Below are positions 1 through 8,212 of a DNA stretch of 64,000 nucleotides, piece by piece. The notes under the pieces are model-generated. The model had not been told where the DNA came from. It saw nothing but the letters and a program-made list of their open reading frames with translations, and made no database searches. Within the stretch, counting starts at the first letter, position 1. Each line of letters starts with the position of its first letter. The translations under genes were made by a program, and so were the position numbers. This DNA is from Marine group II euryarchaeote REDSEA-S11_B3N4 (GTDB taxonomy: Archaea > Thermoplasmatota > Poseidoniia > Poseidoniales > Thalassarchaeaceae): NCBI GenBank assembly GCA_001628485.1, contig LURR01000012.1:82563-146562 (forward strand), written 5' to 3'.

Positions 1-43
1 TAACCGAGCTTCTCAATTACCAAGACTCCCTCCCTGAACTGAA

Positions 44-118
44 GCGGACATGGTCTAGTGGTTATGACAGCAGGTTCCCAACCTGCTAACCCGGGTTCAA
101 CTCCCGGTGTTCGCACCA
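44..118 (+). tRNA. tRNA-Gly (anticodon CCC)
   Basis: The cloverleaf can be folded by eye. The acceptor stem GCGGACA pairs with TGTTCGC, with one G-T wobble. The anticodon stem GCAGG/CCTGC closes the loop TTCCCAA, giving anticodon CCC, which reads GGG glycine codons. The T arm is CCGGG-TTCAACT-CCCGG, followed by discriminator A and an encoded CCA end. No intron is seen. Confidence 0.95.
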
Positions 119-196
119 ATATCCAGTAAATGTCTGAAACATCACCGACACATGCCGCCAATTTGTTTAAATCACAGATGTCGATGTTAAGGTTTC

Positions 197-385
197 ATGG
201 ACCAAACACTGGACATGCAGGTCGCCGCGCTGATTTTCCTGGCCGGCACTAAGAGCCTCGTCACCAGTGAGCACCCTGGTGGCGTTGAAATGACGAGCGA
301 AGAAGAGGAGGATTCGGAAGATCCAGCACCGAGCAATATTTCTCAAATGCGTGAGCCATTGAATTACGGCTCAATAGGAATTTGA
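197..385 (+). CDS. possible small acidic protein, 62 aa
   Basis: This short ORF is the only coding candidate in the 119-447 interval. It begins with ATG about 28 bases after an AT-rich TATA-like stretch (gtttaaat, near 164-171), as expected for a leaderless archaeal transcript. The middle is strongly acidic (run of Glu/Asp around residues 34-42). There is no signal peptide or recognisable domain. It ends about 60 bases before the well-supported start of the beta-propeller lipoprotein, so the two could be cotranscribed. I do not recognise the family, and it may be a chance ORF. Confidence 0.4.
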   Translation: MDQTLDMQVAALIFLAGTKSLVTSEHPGGVEMTSEEEEDSEDPAPSNISQMREPLNYGSIGI

Positions 386-447
386 AACATGGTTGGTGTA
401 ACCTGGCCCACTACTGTATTGAAATAAGGAATCACGGAGGTAAGGAT

Positions 448-2886
448 ATGAGGAGGAAATCCATTCGAGCTTTCTCGATGATGCTTTTGATGATGACATC
501 CGGATGTCTACAGGCTGTAGATGGGGTCATCGAGGACATTGATAGGACCATAGATGCACTAGAGGGCGACTATCCCAAGCTAGATCTGCCAGAAAGAACT
601 AGATCTTCTCCCTCTCTTCAGACCTACGATGCATGCGAGACACTTCTGGAGGATCTAAAGACGGCAGTGTACGACGAGATGATAGTAAATCTGGACCAAC
701 AAAGCTACTGGCACTGGGTCACAGAGCCAATTATGATGAGGATGGATGGCGGTTCTATCTTCGCGGAACCAGAATTGGCTCTTGCTGATGACTCTGCTTC
801 TGATACTGGAGGGACTGGGTCCGGACAGACCACCGAATCCCGCGAGGGGGAGTTTTCGGGTACGAATAATCAGGAGGAGGGTGTAGATGAAGCGGACTTC
901 CTGAAGACTGACGGCTATCACATCTACATGCTGAACGGTCAATTGCTACTAATAATGGGAGTTCCTGAGTTCGGTGAACTCACATTGGAGTCCAACCTAA
1001 CAATAGAGGGAAACCCTACTCAGATGATGATCGAGGGGGACAGGCTGGTTATCTCCTCCTCCATATACTACTGGTCTCTACCCGAAGATAGCGAACTCAG
1101 GAAGCTGATGTCCGAGGAAGTCACGGCCACCGACCCGTTCAGTGACGTGACCTACAGCTACACGAAGGTTCAGAACCTCGTCAAGTACACCGTAGTCGAC
1201 ATAACGGATCGATCATCTCCAGTCGTAGAGAAGGAGATGTACATCGAGGGCAACTATCACACGGCAAGGATGGTTGATGGAACGGTTCGCTCAGTAACAC
1301 ACCTTTGGACATACTTCGACGGAATCAGAAACTGGGTCGAATTACCAGAGGAGTACTGGTCGGTAGAAGATACTGACGAGAGAATGGGTATCTGGAATGA
1401 TAGCGTAAAGCAGACCGTTCTAGACAATGAGCAGGTCATATCAGAGCTCACTCTGGATGACTTCGTCCCTCACATATACGAAATCAGGGAAGGGGAGATA
1501 TTCACACATCCTCTGACCTACGAGCAGTGTACAGAGTTCTCAGCGAGCTCGGATAGCGCAGGACGGGGATTCACTACCATAATGACAATGCAGATGCTCA
1601 ATGAAGAAGTATCTCTTGAGGTTGACCACATTACATCCTCGTGGGCCCATGTCTACTCCTCAGAGGACACTCTGGTTCTAGCCGAGCCAGCGAACGACGG
1701 CTGGTGGTTCTGGAGGAACTCTGAGTGGGAGGATGCCACGAACATCCACTCATTTGACATCAGCGATGCGAATCACACCACCTATCTCGCTTCCGGAAGG
1801 GTTGAGGGGACGGTAAACGACCAGTTCTCAATAAGTGAGCACAATGGCTCTGTCCGCGTAGCCTCGACTTCCGACAACTGGTGGTTGTGGTGGAGGTTGG
1901 CTGAAACAGACGAGAATGGCGAACCGGTCTGGACAGGACCCACAAACCAAGTCACTATCTTGATGGACGATGGAGAAGGGAAACTCGAACAAGTCGGTTT
2001 TCTTGGAGATATTGCAGAAGGAGAGACGATTTGGAGTGCTAGATTCGTCGGGGATAGAGGCTACCTGGTGACTTTCATGAACATTGACCCATTATGGGTC
2101 CTCGATCTCTCCGACCCCTACAACCCGGTTGTTCTGGGGGAACTGCACGTGCCCGGAGTGTCAACTTACATCCATCCAATTGACGATGACAACCTCCTCA
2201 CCATTGGAATAGCTGGAGGCGCAGACGGACTCGGTCTTGATTGGTCCATTACACAAGTCTCCCTTTTCAATGTCAGTGACACCAGTAATCCGAGTCTATC
2301 GGATACTCTTCCACTCACTCCTGCGTACGTCGATGATAACTGCGAGGACATCATGACCTGTGGCTGGTCTTGGTCCTACTCCGAAGCAACTTACGAGCAC
2401 AAGGCATTCACCTTCTGGGCTCCTGAGTCACTTTTGGCAGTCCCACTGTCCACTCACAGGTACGTCTACGACGAGATTGAGATCGAGGGTAAGGTCTACT
2501 CTCACTACGGGTATGAATACGTCTCGATGCTCAAGATGATTAACATAGACACCGAAAACGGGACCCTATCAAATCATGGCGAGGTTGAGCACTCTGAGTT
2601 CTACAACGAGGAGGGACTGTCAAGTTGGTGGTCAGGCTCGACGAACATCAGGAGATCGATGTTCATGGGGGACTACGTCTACGCCTTCTCAGCTGGCGGA
2701 GCTACAGTCCACAGGACGACCGACCTACAAATGATGGTTGAGTTGGAACTCCCTGGAAATGAGCCAGTAGAGTACAATTATGTCTCCGAGGAGCCTGATA
2801 GGGTCGATGAGGACTCAGAAGAGTCATCTGAAGATACAGAGACACACCCATGCAACGAGTCCGACGCAGAGGGTTGCGAGGATTAG
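448..2886 (+). CDS. secreted beta-propeller domain lipoprotein
   Basis: An 812-residue exported protein. I chose the ATG at 448 because GGAGGT lies 7 bases upstream and translation then begins with a lipoprotein signal peptide: basic MRRKS, a Met/Leu-rich core, then lipobox TSGC near residue 19. A longer in-frame start at 382 would bury this signal. Near residue 145 is the motif NNQEEGVDEADFLKTDG, a hallmark of the Pfam beta-propeller family PF09826. The rest is Trp/Tyr-rich with blade-like segments, and the C-terminus is Glu/Asp/Ser-rich. The protein should sit on the outer face of the membrane. Its substrate is unknown. Confidence 0.8.
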   Translation: MRRKSIRAFSMMLLMMTSGCLQAVDGVIEDIDRTIDALEGDYPKLDLPERTRSSPSLQTYDACETLLEDLKTAVYDEMIVNLDQQSYWHWVTEPIMMRMDGGSIFAEPELALADDSASDTGGTGSGQTTESREGEFSGTNNQEEGVDEADFLKTDGYHIYMLNGQLLLIMGVPEFGELTLESNLTIEGNPTQMMIEGDRLVISSSIYYWSLPEDSELRKLMSEEVTATDPFSDVTYSYTKVQNLVKYTVVDITDRSSPVVEKEMYIEGNYHTARMVDGTVRSVTHLWTYFDGIRNWVELPEEYWSVEDTDERMGIWNDSVKQTVLDNEQVISELTLDDFVPHIYEIREGEIFTHPLTYEQCTEFSASSDSAGRGFTTIMTMQMLNEEVSLEVDHITSSWAHVYSSEDTLVLAEPANDGWWFWRNSEWEDATNIHSFDISDANHTTYLASGRVEGTVNDQFSISEHNGSVRVASTSDNWWLWWRLAETDENGEPVWTGPTNQVTILMDDGEGKLEQVGFLGDIAEGETIWSARFVGDRGYLVTFMNIDPLWVLDLSDPYNPVVLGELHVPGVSTYIHPIDDDNLLTIGIAGGADGLGLDWSITQVSLFNVSDTSNPSLSDTLPLTPAYVDDNCEDIMTCGWSWSYSEATYEHKAFTFWAPESLLAVPLSTHRYVYDEIEIEGKVYSHYGYEYVSMLKMINIDTENGTLSNHGEVEHSEFYNEEGLSSWWSGSTNIRRSMFMGDYVYAFSAGGATVHRTTDLQMMVELELPGNEPVEYNYVSEEPDRVDEDSEESSEDTETHPCNESDAEGCED

Positions 2887-2895
2887 CTAGGGCTA

Positions 2896-4248
2896 CTAAC
2901 CGAACCTTAGTGCTCTACCAACTGAGCCTGGTAGTGCAACCGGCAACCCACGTAGTGCTCCGTTTTCCTCTCTTTTGTGGACTATCTCGCCATCCACTAT
3001 AGTGTATCTTGGCCATCCCGTGAGCTCCATGCCATCGTATGGAGTCCATCCAACCCTCGTCCATGTATCCGCATCGGTTATGGTTCGCTTAGTTTCCAAG
3101 TCGACCAAAGTCAAGTCGGCATCATATCCCTCAATTAAGGAGCCCTTATTCTGAATGCCGTATACCTTAGCAGGCCCCTCGCACATCCAACTAACTACTT
3201 CTGAGACACTACATTTACCATCCAATGCGTGAGTCAGCATTAGCGGTAAAGATGTCTCGACACCTGGCATTCCAGCCGGTGCTTTAGGGAAACCCACAGA
3301 TTTGGACTCCAGTGTGTGAGGGGCATGGTCGGTGACCACGCAATCTATGGTGCCATCCTTCAGACTCCTCCAAAGAGAATCTCGATCCTCAGTATAACGA
3401 ATTGGCGGGTTCATCAGAACCCTCTCTCCCAGACTCTCAACATCATCCTGATCGAAGGTCAGGTGCTGGGTGCACACCTCGGTAGTGATGAGATCGCCTT
3501 TGTTTTTCTGCAACCAGTCTGCTTCCTTCTGGCTTGTCAGATGGACGATGTGGAGACGATGATCGTGATCCTTGGCTAGTGAAGCCGCTCTTTTCGTGGC
3601 TAGGAAAGCGCATTCAACATCTCTGCACTCTGCATGAGAAGCAATGTCGGTTCGATGTTCAAACTCTGCAGTACGCTGCTGCAAGCGTTCCTCATCTTCC
3701 GCATGGGTCGCGATAATCCCCCCTGTGTTGGCGAAGATATTCTCCAGTTTCTTTTGCTCATGAACGAGCAGATCCCCAGTACTGCTGCCCATGAAAATCT
3801 TGATTCCACAAACACCATCCATTCCTTCCACGCTTTGCAAATCTGCGATATTGTCGTTTGTAGCACCAATGAAGAACCCATGATGGGTAACAGACTTCTT
3901 TGAAGCGATAGCAATTTTTCGTTCCAAAGTCGAACGATTTGTAGCATTGGGATTGTTGTTTGGCATGTCAAGGAATGAGGTTACTCCTCCTGCAGCAGCA
4001 GCTCTACTTCCGCTCTCTAGATCTTCCTTTTCGGTGCTTCCAGGCTCCCTGAAGTGAACATGAGGATCGATTGCTCCTGGAAGCAAGTGTAAGCCCGTTG
4101 CATCAATCACTGCCTCATTACTTCCAGCATCCAATCCCCCTCCGGGTGCTATGGTCGAGATTGAGGCACCAGAAACACGCAGGTCTCCCTCAACAACCCT
4201 ATCTGGCAAAATCAGGGTCGCATTCTGAATTAGTAAATGACCATCCAT
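2896..4248 (-). CDS. pyrC: dihydroorotase
   Basis: A 450-residue amidohydrolase that interconverts N-carbamoyl-aspartate and dihydroorotate in pyrimidine synthesis. The metal motif HVHFREPG lies at residues 63-70. A conserved Lys in GIKIFMGSS (the usual carboxylated lysine position), the later HAE and HLT histidines, and VTDHAPH with the catalytic Asp are all present in family order. Length fits class I dihydroorotases. It is convergent with the upstream lipoprotein gene, only 9 bases apart. No other pyrimidine genes lie in the window. An allantoinase or hydantoinase role is less likely given the FREPG motif. Confidence 0.9.
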   Translation of the reverse strand: MDGHLLIQNATLILPDRVVEGDLRVSGASISTIAPGGGLDAGSNEAVIDATGLHLLPGAIDPHVHFREPGSTEKEDLESGSRAAAAGGVTSFLDMPNNNPNATNRSTLERKIAIASKKSVTHHGFFIGATNDNIADLQSVEGMDGVCGIKIFMGSSTGDLLVHEQKKLENIFANTGGIIATHAEDEERLQQRTAEFEHRTDIASHAECRDVECAFLATKRAASLAKDHDHRLHIVHLTSQKEADWLQKNKGDLITTEVCTQHLTFDQDDVESLGERVLMNPPIRYTEDRDSLWRSLKDGTIDCVVTDHAPHTLESKSVGFPKAPAGMPGVETSLPLMLTHALDGKCSVSEVVSWMCEGPAKVYGIQNKGSLIEGYDADLTLVDLETKRTITDADTWTRVGWTPYDGMELTGWPRYTIVDGEIVHKREENGALRGLPVALPGSVGRALRFG

Positions 4249-4355
4249 GGTGGGCTCCTATGTTGTCGGAACGCTGACATCACAATACTGTTGCCATCGT
4301 TGATCCATTTTCGTCCCCCGCTCGCTTCAAATAATCGAGGCCCCAGCGGGCAGGT

Positions 4356-4433
4356 AGCGGGTTGGAGTAGTCAGGTTATCTCGTCGGGCTCATAACCCGG
4401 AGACCGATGGTTCAAATCCATCACCCGCTACCA
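4356..4433 (+). tRNA. initiator tRNA-Met (anticodon CAT)
   Basis: Acceptor AGCGGGT pairs with ACCCGCT, giving an A1:U72 first pair. The anticodon stem TCGGG/CCCGG contains three consecutive G:C pairs next to the loop CTCATAA. Both traits mark archaeal initiator rather than elongator tRNA-Met. The T arm is GATGG-TTCAAAT-CCATC, and discriminator A and CCA are encoded. No intron is seen. Confidence 0.93.
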
Positions 4434-4554
4434 AAAAATAAAGTGAAAGTGAAAAATCGCTGTACTGCAACGATTCTCAAAGAATGACTACTTTCATAGA
4501 GCGACCAGGGGTCCTTCATTTGTTCATATACCCCCGATTAACAGTGGAGAAATA

Positions 4555-5568
4555 TTGGTGAACAGGATGAGCAAAGAAACAGCAAGTGAAAAAATGGAAG
4601 AAAAAGAAATTGTAATCGATGTGGACGATGCAGAGCCCACCATCGAGGATCTCCCAGGAGTGGGTCCTGCAACTGCGGAGAAGCTTCGAGAAGCAGGTTT
4701 CGAAGAACTTCTTGGGATAGCTGTGATGAGTCCATCTGAATTATCAGACCAAGCAGAACTGGGAGAGGCAGTTGCTGCCAAGATTATCGCAGGAGCAAAG
4801 AAGCTAGCGAATATTGGGGGTTTCGTTAGTGGGGTGGCACTTCTCGAGAAGAGGAAGAGAGTCCAGAAGTTGACCTCAGGAGCTTCATCTCTGGACGAAC
4901 TACTAGGTGGAGGTTTCGAGACTCAGTCAATAGTAGAGGTATTCGGAGAATTCGGAAGTGGAAAGACGCAAATTGGACATCAGTTAGCGGTGAACTGCAT
5001 TCTTTCTTTGGATCAGGGGGGACTAGATGGCGAGGTGGTTTACATTGACACTGAAGACACTTTCAGACCGGAGAGAATAGCCCAGATGGCAGAAGGAGTG
5101 GGCATGGATCCTCAAGATGCTCTGGACAGGATACACGTAGCAAGGGCTTACAATTCTGCTCACCAGATGTTACTTGTCGATGAGATCAAGAGGATGGCAA
5201 AGAGTATTGATGTGAAAGTGATCATCGTCGATTCTCTGACAAGTCACTTCAGAGCTGAGTACGTCGGCAGAGGGATGTTAGCTCCCAGACAGCAGAAGCT
5301 AAACCGACACATGAAGGAACTCAAGCAGGTCGCAGACGTTCAGAATGCGATCGTTTTGGTGACAAACCAGGTTCAGGCGAAACCAGACGCGATGTGGGGG
5401 GATCCCACCAGAGCAGTAGGAGGGCATATCGTCGGCCACGCCAGCACATTCCGCCTTTACCTCAGGAAGTCAAAGGGGGGCCGTAGAATTGCTCGCCTAA
5501 TTGACAGTCCTAATCTACCCGAGGGTGAGGCAGTCTTTACCGTGACATCCGAGGGCCTGCGTGACTAG
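4555..5568 (+). CDS. radA: DNA repair and recombination protein RadA
   Basis: Archaeal RecA/Rad51-family recombinase that forms ATP-dependent filaments on single-stranded DNA for homologous recombination. Helix-hairpin-helix residues ([13 protein letters not shown], 32-44) precede the ATPase core. Walker A GEFGSGKT lies at 131-138, Walker B is VIIVDSLT, and NQVQAKPD near the C-terminus matches the L2 region. Length (about 335 aa) is normal for RadA. Start choice is uncertain: TTG 4555, GTG 4558 and ATG 4567 are in frame. GTGGAG at 4544-4549 is best spaced for 4555 or 4558. A TATA-like tcatata lies near 4524-4530. Confidence 0.95.
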   Translation: MVNRMSKETASEKMEEKEIVIDVDDAEPTIEDLPGVGPATAEKLREAGFEELLGIAVMSPSELSDQAELGEAVAAKIIAGAKKLANIGGFVSGVALLEKRKRVQKLTSGASSLDELLGGGFETQSIVEVFGEFGSGKTQIGHQLAVNCILSLDQGGLDGEVVYIDTEDTFRPERIAQMAEGVGMDPQDALDRIHVARAYNSAHQMLLVDEIKRMAKSIDVKVIIVDSLTSHFRAEYVGRGMLAPRQQKLNRHMKELKQVADVQNAIVLVTNQVQAKPDAMWGDPTRAVGGHIVGHASTFRLYLRKSKGGRRIARLIDSPNLPEGEAVFTVTSEGLRD

Positions 5569-5592
5569 CGCGCAGGTCTCGGAGTCCGAAGA

Positions 5593-7302
5593 CTAAGCAG
5601 CCAATTCCGACAGCTCTGACTCGACCATCCCGAGTAGAGAGAGGAAGTGTTCCTCGTCGAATCCTAGTTTCAGATCCGCCGCTTCGAAGAGCTCTGGAAG
5701 AGTCTTTGTATTCCCTAGTGACATCGCATTCGCGTAGTCATCCAATGCCTTTTGTGGATCTCCCATTTGTGTCTTCCACAGCTGCAGTGATCCAAGTTGC
5801 GCTATTCCATATTCAATGTAATAGAATGGTACGCCGAAAAGATGGCCCTGCTGCTGCCAAGAAACCTCTCTGAAATCTGTATGTCCAGTCCAGTTCATGT
5901 CTGATCCGAATTTGTCCCTTATTGAGAGCCACACCTCTGCTCTTTCCTCCCTGGAATGACCCGGATTAGCGTAAATCCAATGCTGGAAAGAGTCTATCGT
6001 GGCTATCCAAGGAAGCAGGAAAACCACTCCTTCTAGATGCGTCCTCCTCGCCCTTGCGGCGTCTTCTTCATTCTCGTAGAATTTGTCCCACCATGGTTGT
6101 GTTAGTAATTCCATTGACATAGATGCGACCTCAGCGAACTCGATCGGATAGTCTCTCTCGTCAATCAGTTCCAGATGGCCACAGTACAATGAGTGGAAGG
6201 CATGGCCTGCTTCGTGGATCATAGTCTCCAAGTCACCTTGCAGACCAGCCGCATTCATGAAAATGAAAGGTACCCTGCTCTTCTCCAAGTAGTATTGGTA
6301 ACCACCTGGGGCCTTGCCCTTCCTGGTATCCAGATCAAGTGTATCCATTTCTACAAGTCTATCGAATTTTCCACCGAGGTCTTCTGAGATTTCATTGAAC
6401 ATCTCTGACAGTTTCTCTACCATTTCTTCAACTGTATGGAATGGCCTTAGCGGATCTTTGCCGTGTATATCGGGACCAGAACCTCCCTTTTCATTAACAT
6501 CCCACGGTCTCAATTCGCTAATTCCAAGACCCGCTTTCCTGTTCATGTTTATCTCATTGAGTATTGGGATACATACAGATTCTACCGAGTCATGAAATTC
6601 GAGACAGTCTTCGATGGTATAGTCGAACCTATGCATCGCCCTGAACATGTATTGTGTGTAACTTTCGAATCCCGCATTGAGAGCGATCTGGTGTCTTATT
6701 GAAATCAACTCATCGAAGATTTCCGATAGCCTCTCGTTATCCTCCATCCTTCTCCCTGCCATAGTGGTCCAAGCAGCCTGACGCTCCGTTCTATCGTTTG
6801 ATTCGAGGAATTTGCTCATCTGCGGGAAGGTCATCTCTTCTCCGTGGAAATCAACTGTCATAGCACCGTTTATTGACTGAGCCTCTGTTACTAGCTCAGT
6901 CTGCCTGACTCCAAGAGGGATGTTCTCTTTTCGGAATATCTCTATATCATTCCTCATCCCTCTAAGCATCAGGTCGTATCTTTCAGGGAGGTCATCAACG
7001 GATGGATGGTTCACAATCCTTCTATTGAGAGAATCCGAGAACTCAGACAGCTTGGGCCTTACATTGCTAACAAACTCTAGGAAACTACCTTTCTTCTCCT
7101 CGCTCTCTGTGTCACAAGTCATCCCAATGTACAACAGTGCTCCGGTCTCAGAAACATGTTCTGCTAGTTTGGATGAGTCTGAAATTAGATTTTCTAAGCA
7201 ACCTGAACAACTTAATTCCCTTTCCAAGAGGTCCCTAGTCAAGGGCTCTAGGTTTTCCCATTTTGATGCATCTAAGTCATCTGGAACGAAGTCATTCCCC
7301 AT
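5593..7302 (-). CDS. pepF: M3-family oligoendopeptidase (PepF-like)
   Basis: A 569-residue zinc metallopeptidase predicted to cleave short peptides in the cytoplasm. The thermolysin-type motif HEAGHAFH lies near residue 366, with a downstream Glu-containing segment (EFAEVASMSMELL) supplying the third zinc ligand, as in M3B oligoendopeptidases. There is no signal peptide. It starts 8 bases after the stop of the small Cys protein gene and is probably cotranscribed with it. It ends convergent to radA, 24 bases away. It would suit a proteolytic heterotroph that takes up peptides. The exact substrate range cannot be read from sequence. Confidence 0.88.
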   Translation of the reverse strand: MGNDFVPDDLDASKWENLEPLTRDLLERELSCSGCLENLISDSSKLAEHVSETGALLYIGMTCDTESEEKKGSFLEFVSNVRPKLSEFSDSLNRRIVNHPSVDDLPERYDLMLRGMRNDIEIFRKENIPLGVRQTELVTEAQSINGAMTVDFHGEEMTFPQMSKFLESNDRTERQAAWTTMAGRRMEDNERLSEIFDELISIRHQIALNAGFESYTQYMFRAMHRFDYTIEDCLEFHDSVESVCIPILNEINMNRKAGLGISELRPWDVNEKGGSGPDIHGKDPLRPFHTVEEMVEKLSEMFNEISEDLGGKFDRLVEMDTLDLDTRKGKAPGGYQYYLEKSRVPFIFMNAAGLQGDLETMIHEAGHAFHSLYCGHLELIDERDYPIEFAEVASMSMELLTQPWWDKFYENEEDAARARRTHLEGVVFLLPWIATIDSFQHWIYANPGHSREERAEVWLSIRDKFGSDMNWTGHTDFREVSWQQQGHLFGVPFYYIEYGIAQLGSLQLWKTQMGDPQKALDDYANAMSLGNTKTLPELFEAADLKLGFDEEHFLSLLGMVESELSELAA

Positions 7303-7310
7303 CTAAGACC

Positions 7311-7556
7311 TCACTTCTTTACCGACATAGGGCCCAGAGGCAATGGCCCCTCCTCTCTAGTCCACTTTGCGCACTTCCACTCTTTCACAGATGCCTGAAC
7401 CTTCTCCATTACCTCTTCCTTTTTCGGATGATCGGGGTTGTTCTTTTCTATCCAGCACGCAGTACAGTATCTCTTGGCATCGTGTATCAGGAAGTTTCCA
7501 GATGTGCACGCAATACCGCAAACTATGCATGAACCGTATCCGTAGTACTTTGGCAT
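7311..7556 (-). CDS. small Cys-motif protein, 81 aa
   Basis: A short basic protein of unknown function. Two CxxC pairs (CIVCG near residue 10 and CTAC near residue 32) with spacing like a zinc ribbon suggest one bound zinc. A Lys/Glu-rich segment resembling a helix follows. It lies immediately upstream of pepF on the same strand with an 8-base gap, so translational coupling is likely. No RNA- or DNA-binding signature can be named. The Cys pattern and tight spacing make it a credible gene. Confidence 0.7.
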   Translation of the reverse strand: MPKYYGYGSCIVCGIACTSGNFLIHDAKRYCTACWIEKNNPDHPKKEEVMEKVQASVKEWKCAKWTREEGPLPLGPMSVKK

Positions 7557-7610
7557 GTTATGTACTCCTGTCAGGACACCCGTCTATCAACATGACTGAT
7601 GAGAAACCAC

Positions 7611-8180
7611 TTACTTTAGGCTCGAAAGCGATAAATGTGTAAGAAACGCCTCTTCAATATCCGAAATCTTCGAGTTTATTCGATATTCACTCCCTATTCT
7701 CATGAGGCCCTCAATCGTAGGAATGGGCCTTTCAGGGACTAATGAACCCCTGAGATGCTCTATCAGCCTGATAGCATCTTCATTTGAATCATTGAACGTG
7801 TCCACTGGAATCGAAAACTCGCCGAAACCAACCCCTAGTTCTGAATCTGGTAGCATGATTATCCACGCCTTTTCGTCACCCACTGAGATTCCAGACCTCT
7901 CGAATGCCTTGTTTATCTGTCGAGTACCCGAGATTAGCCTTAGAAACTCCGTGTCTGCAGTTTTGGCAATCATTTCTCCGGAAATCTCATTTCTTCTAAG
8001 TGCGTACCATGCAGTCCAAAGGTGCATCTCGCTCGCAGCGGACTCGAATGACAGTAGCATCCATCTGTTGCTCGGTCTGAATTCATTGATGATTGAGACG
8101 ATAGAGAACACGTTGCTAATCGGTTCAGGAAACCTAACCCCCCATGCCGGGAACCAGGGAACTGGATGCTCCGAGTCCAT
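7611..8180 (-). CDS. cgi121: KEOPS complex subunit Cgi121-like protein
   Basis: A 189-residue protein recognised by the Cgi121/TPRKB core pattern. A helix with HLWTAWYALRR is followed by AKTADTEFLRLISGTRQI and a KAFERSGIS helix, matching the family's signature of leading Ala/Leu helices then (S/G)G(T/S)RQI. In archaea and eukaryotes Cgi121 binds the Bud32 kinase and helps recruit tRNA for t6A modification. It lies 32 bases downstream of hel308 on the same strand, an association I recall from other archaea. Other KEOPS genes are not in this window. The N-terminal 45 residues are less typical. Confidence 0.72.
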   Translation of the reverse strand: MDSEHPVPWFPAWGVRFPEPISNVFSIVSIINEFRPSNRWMLLSFESAASEMHLWTAWYALRRNEISGEMIAKTADTEFLRLISGTRQINKAFERSGISVGDEKAWIIMLPDSELGVGFGEFSIPVDTFNDSNEDAIRLIEHLRGSLVPERPIPTIEGLMRIGSEYRINSKISDIEEAFLTHLSLSSLK

Positions 8181-8212
8181 ATGCTCGGATGGGGTCCACT
8201 TGAAGAATTTGA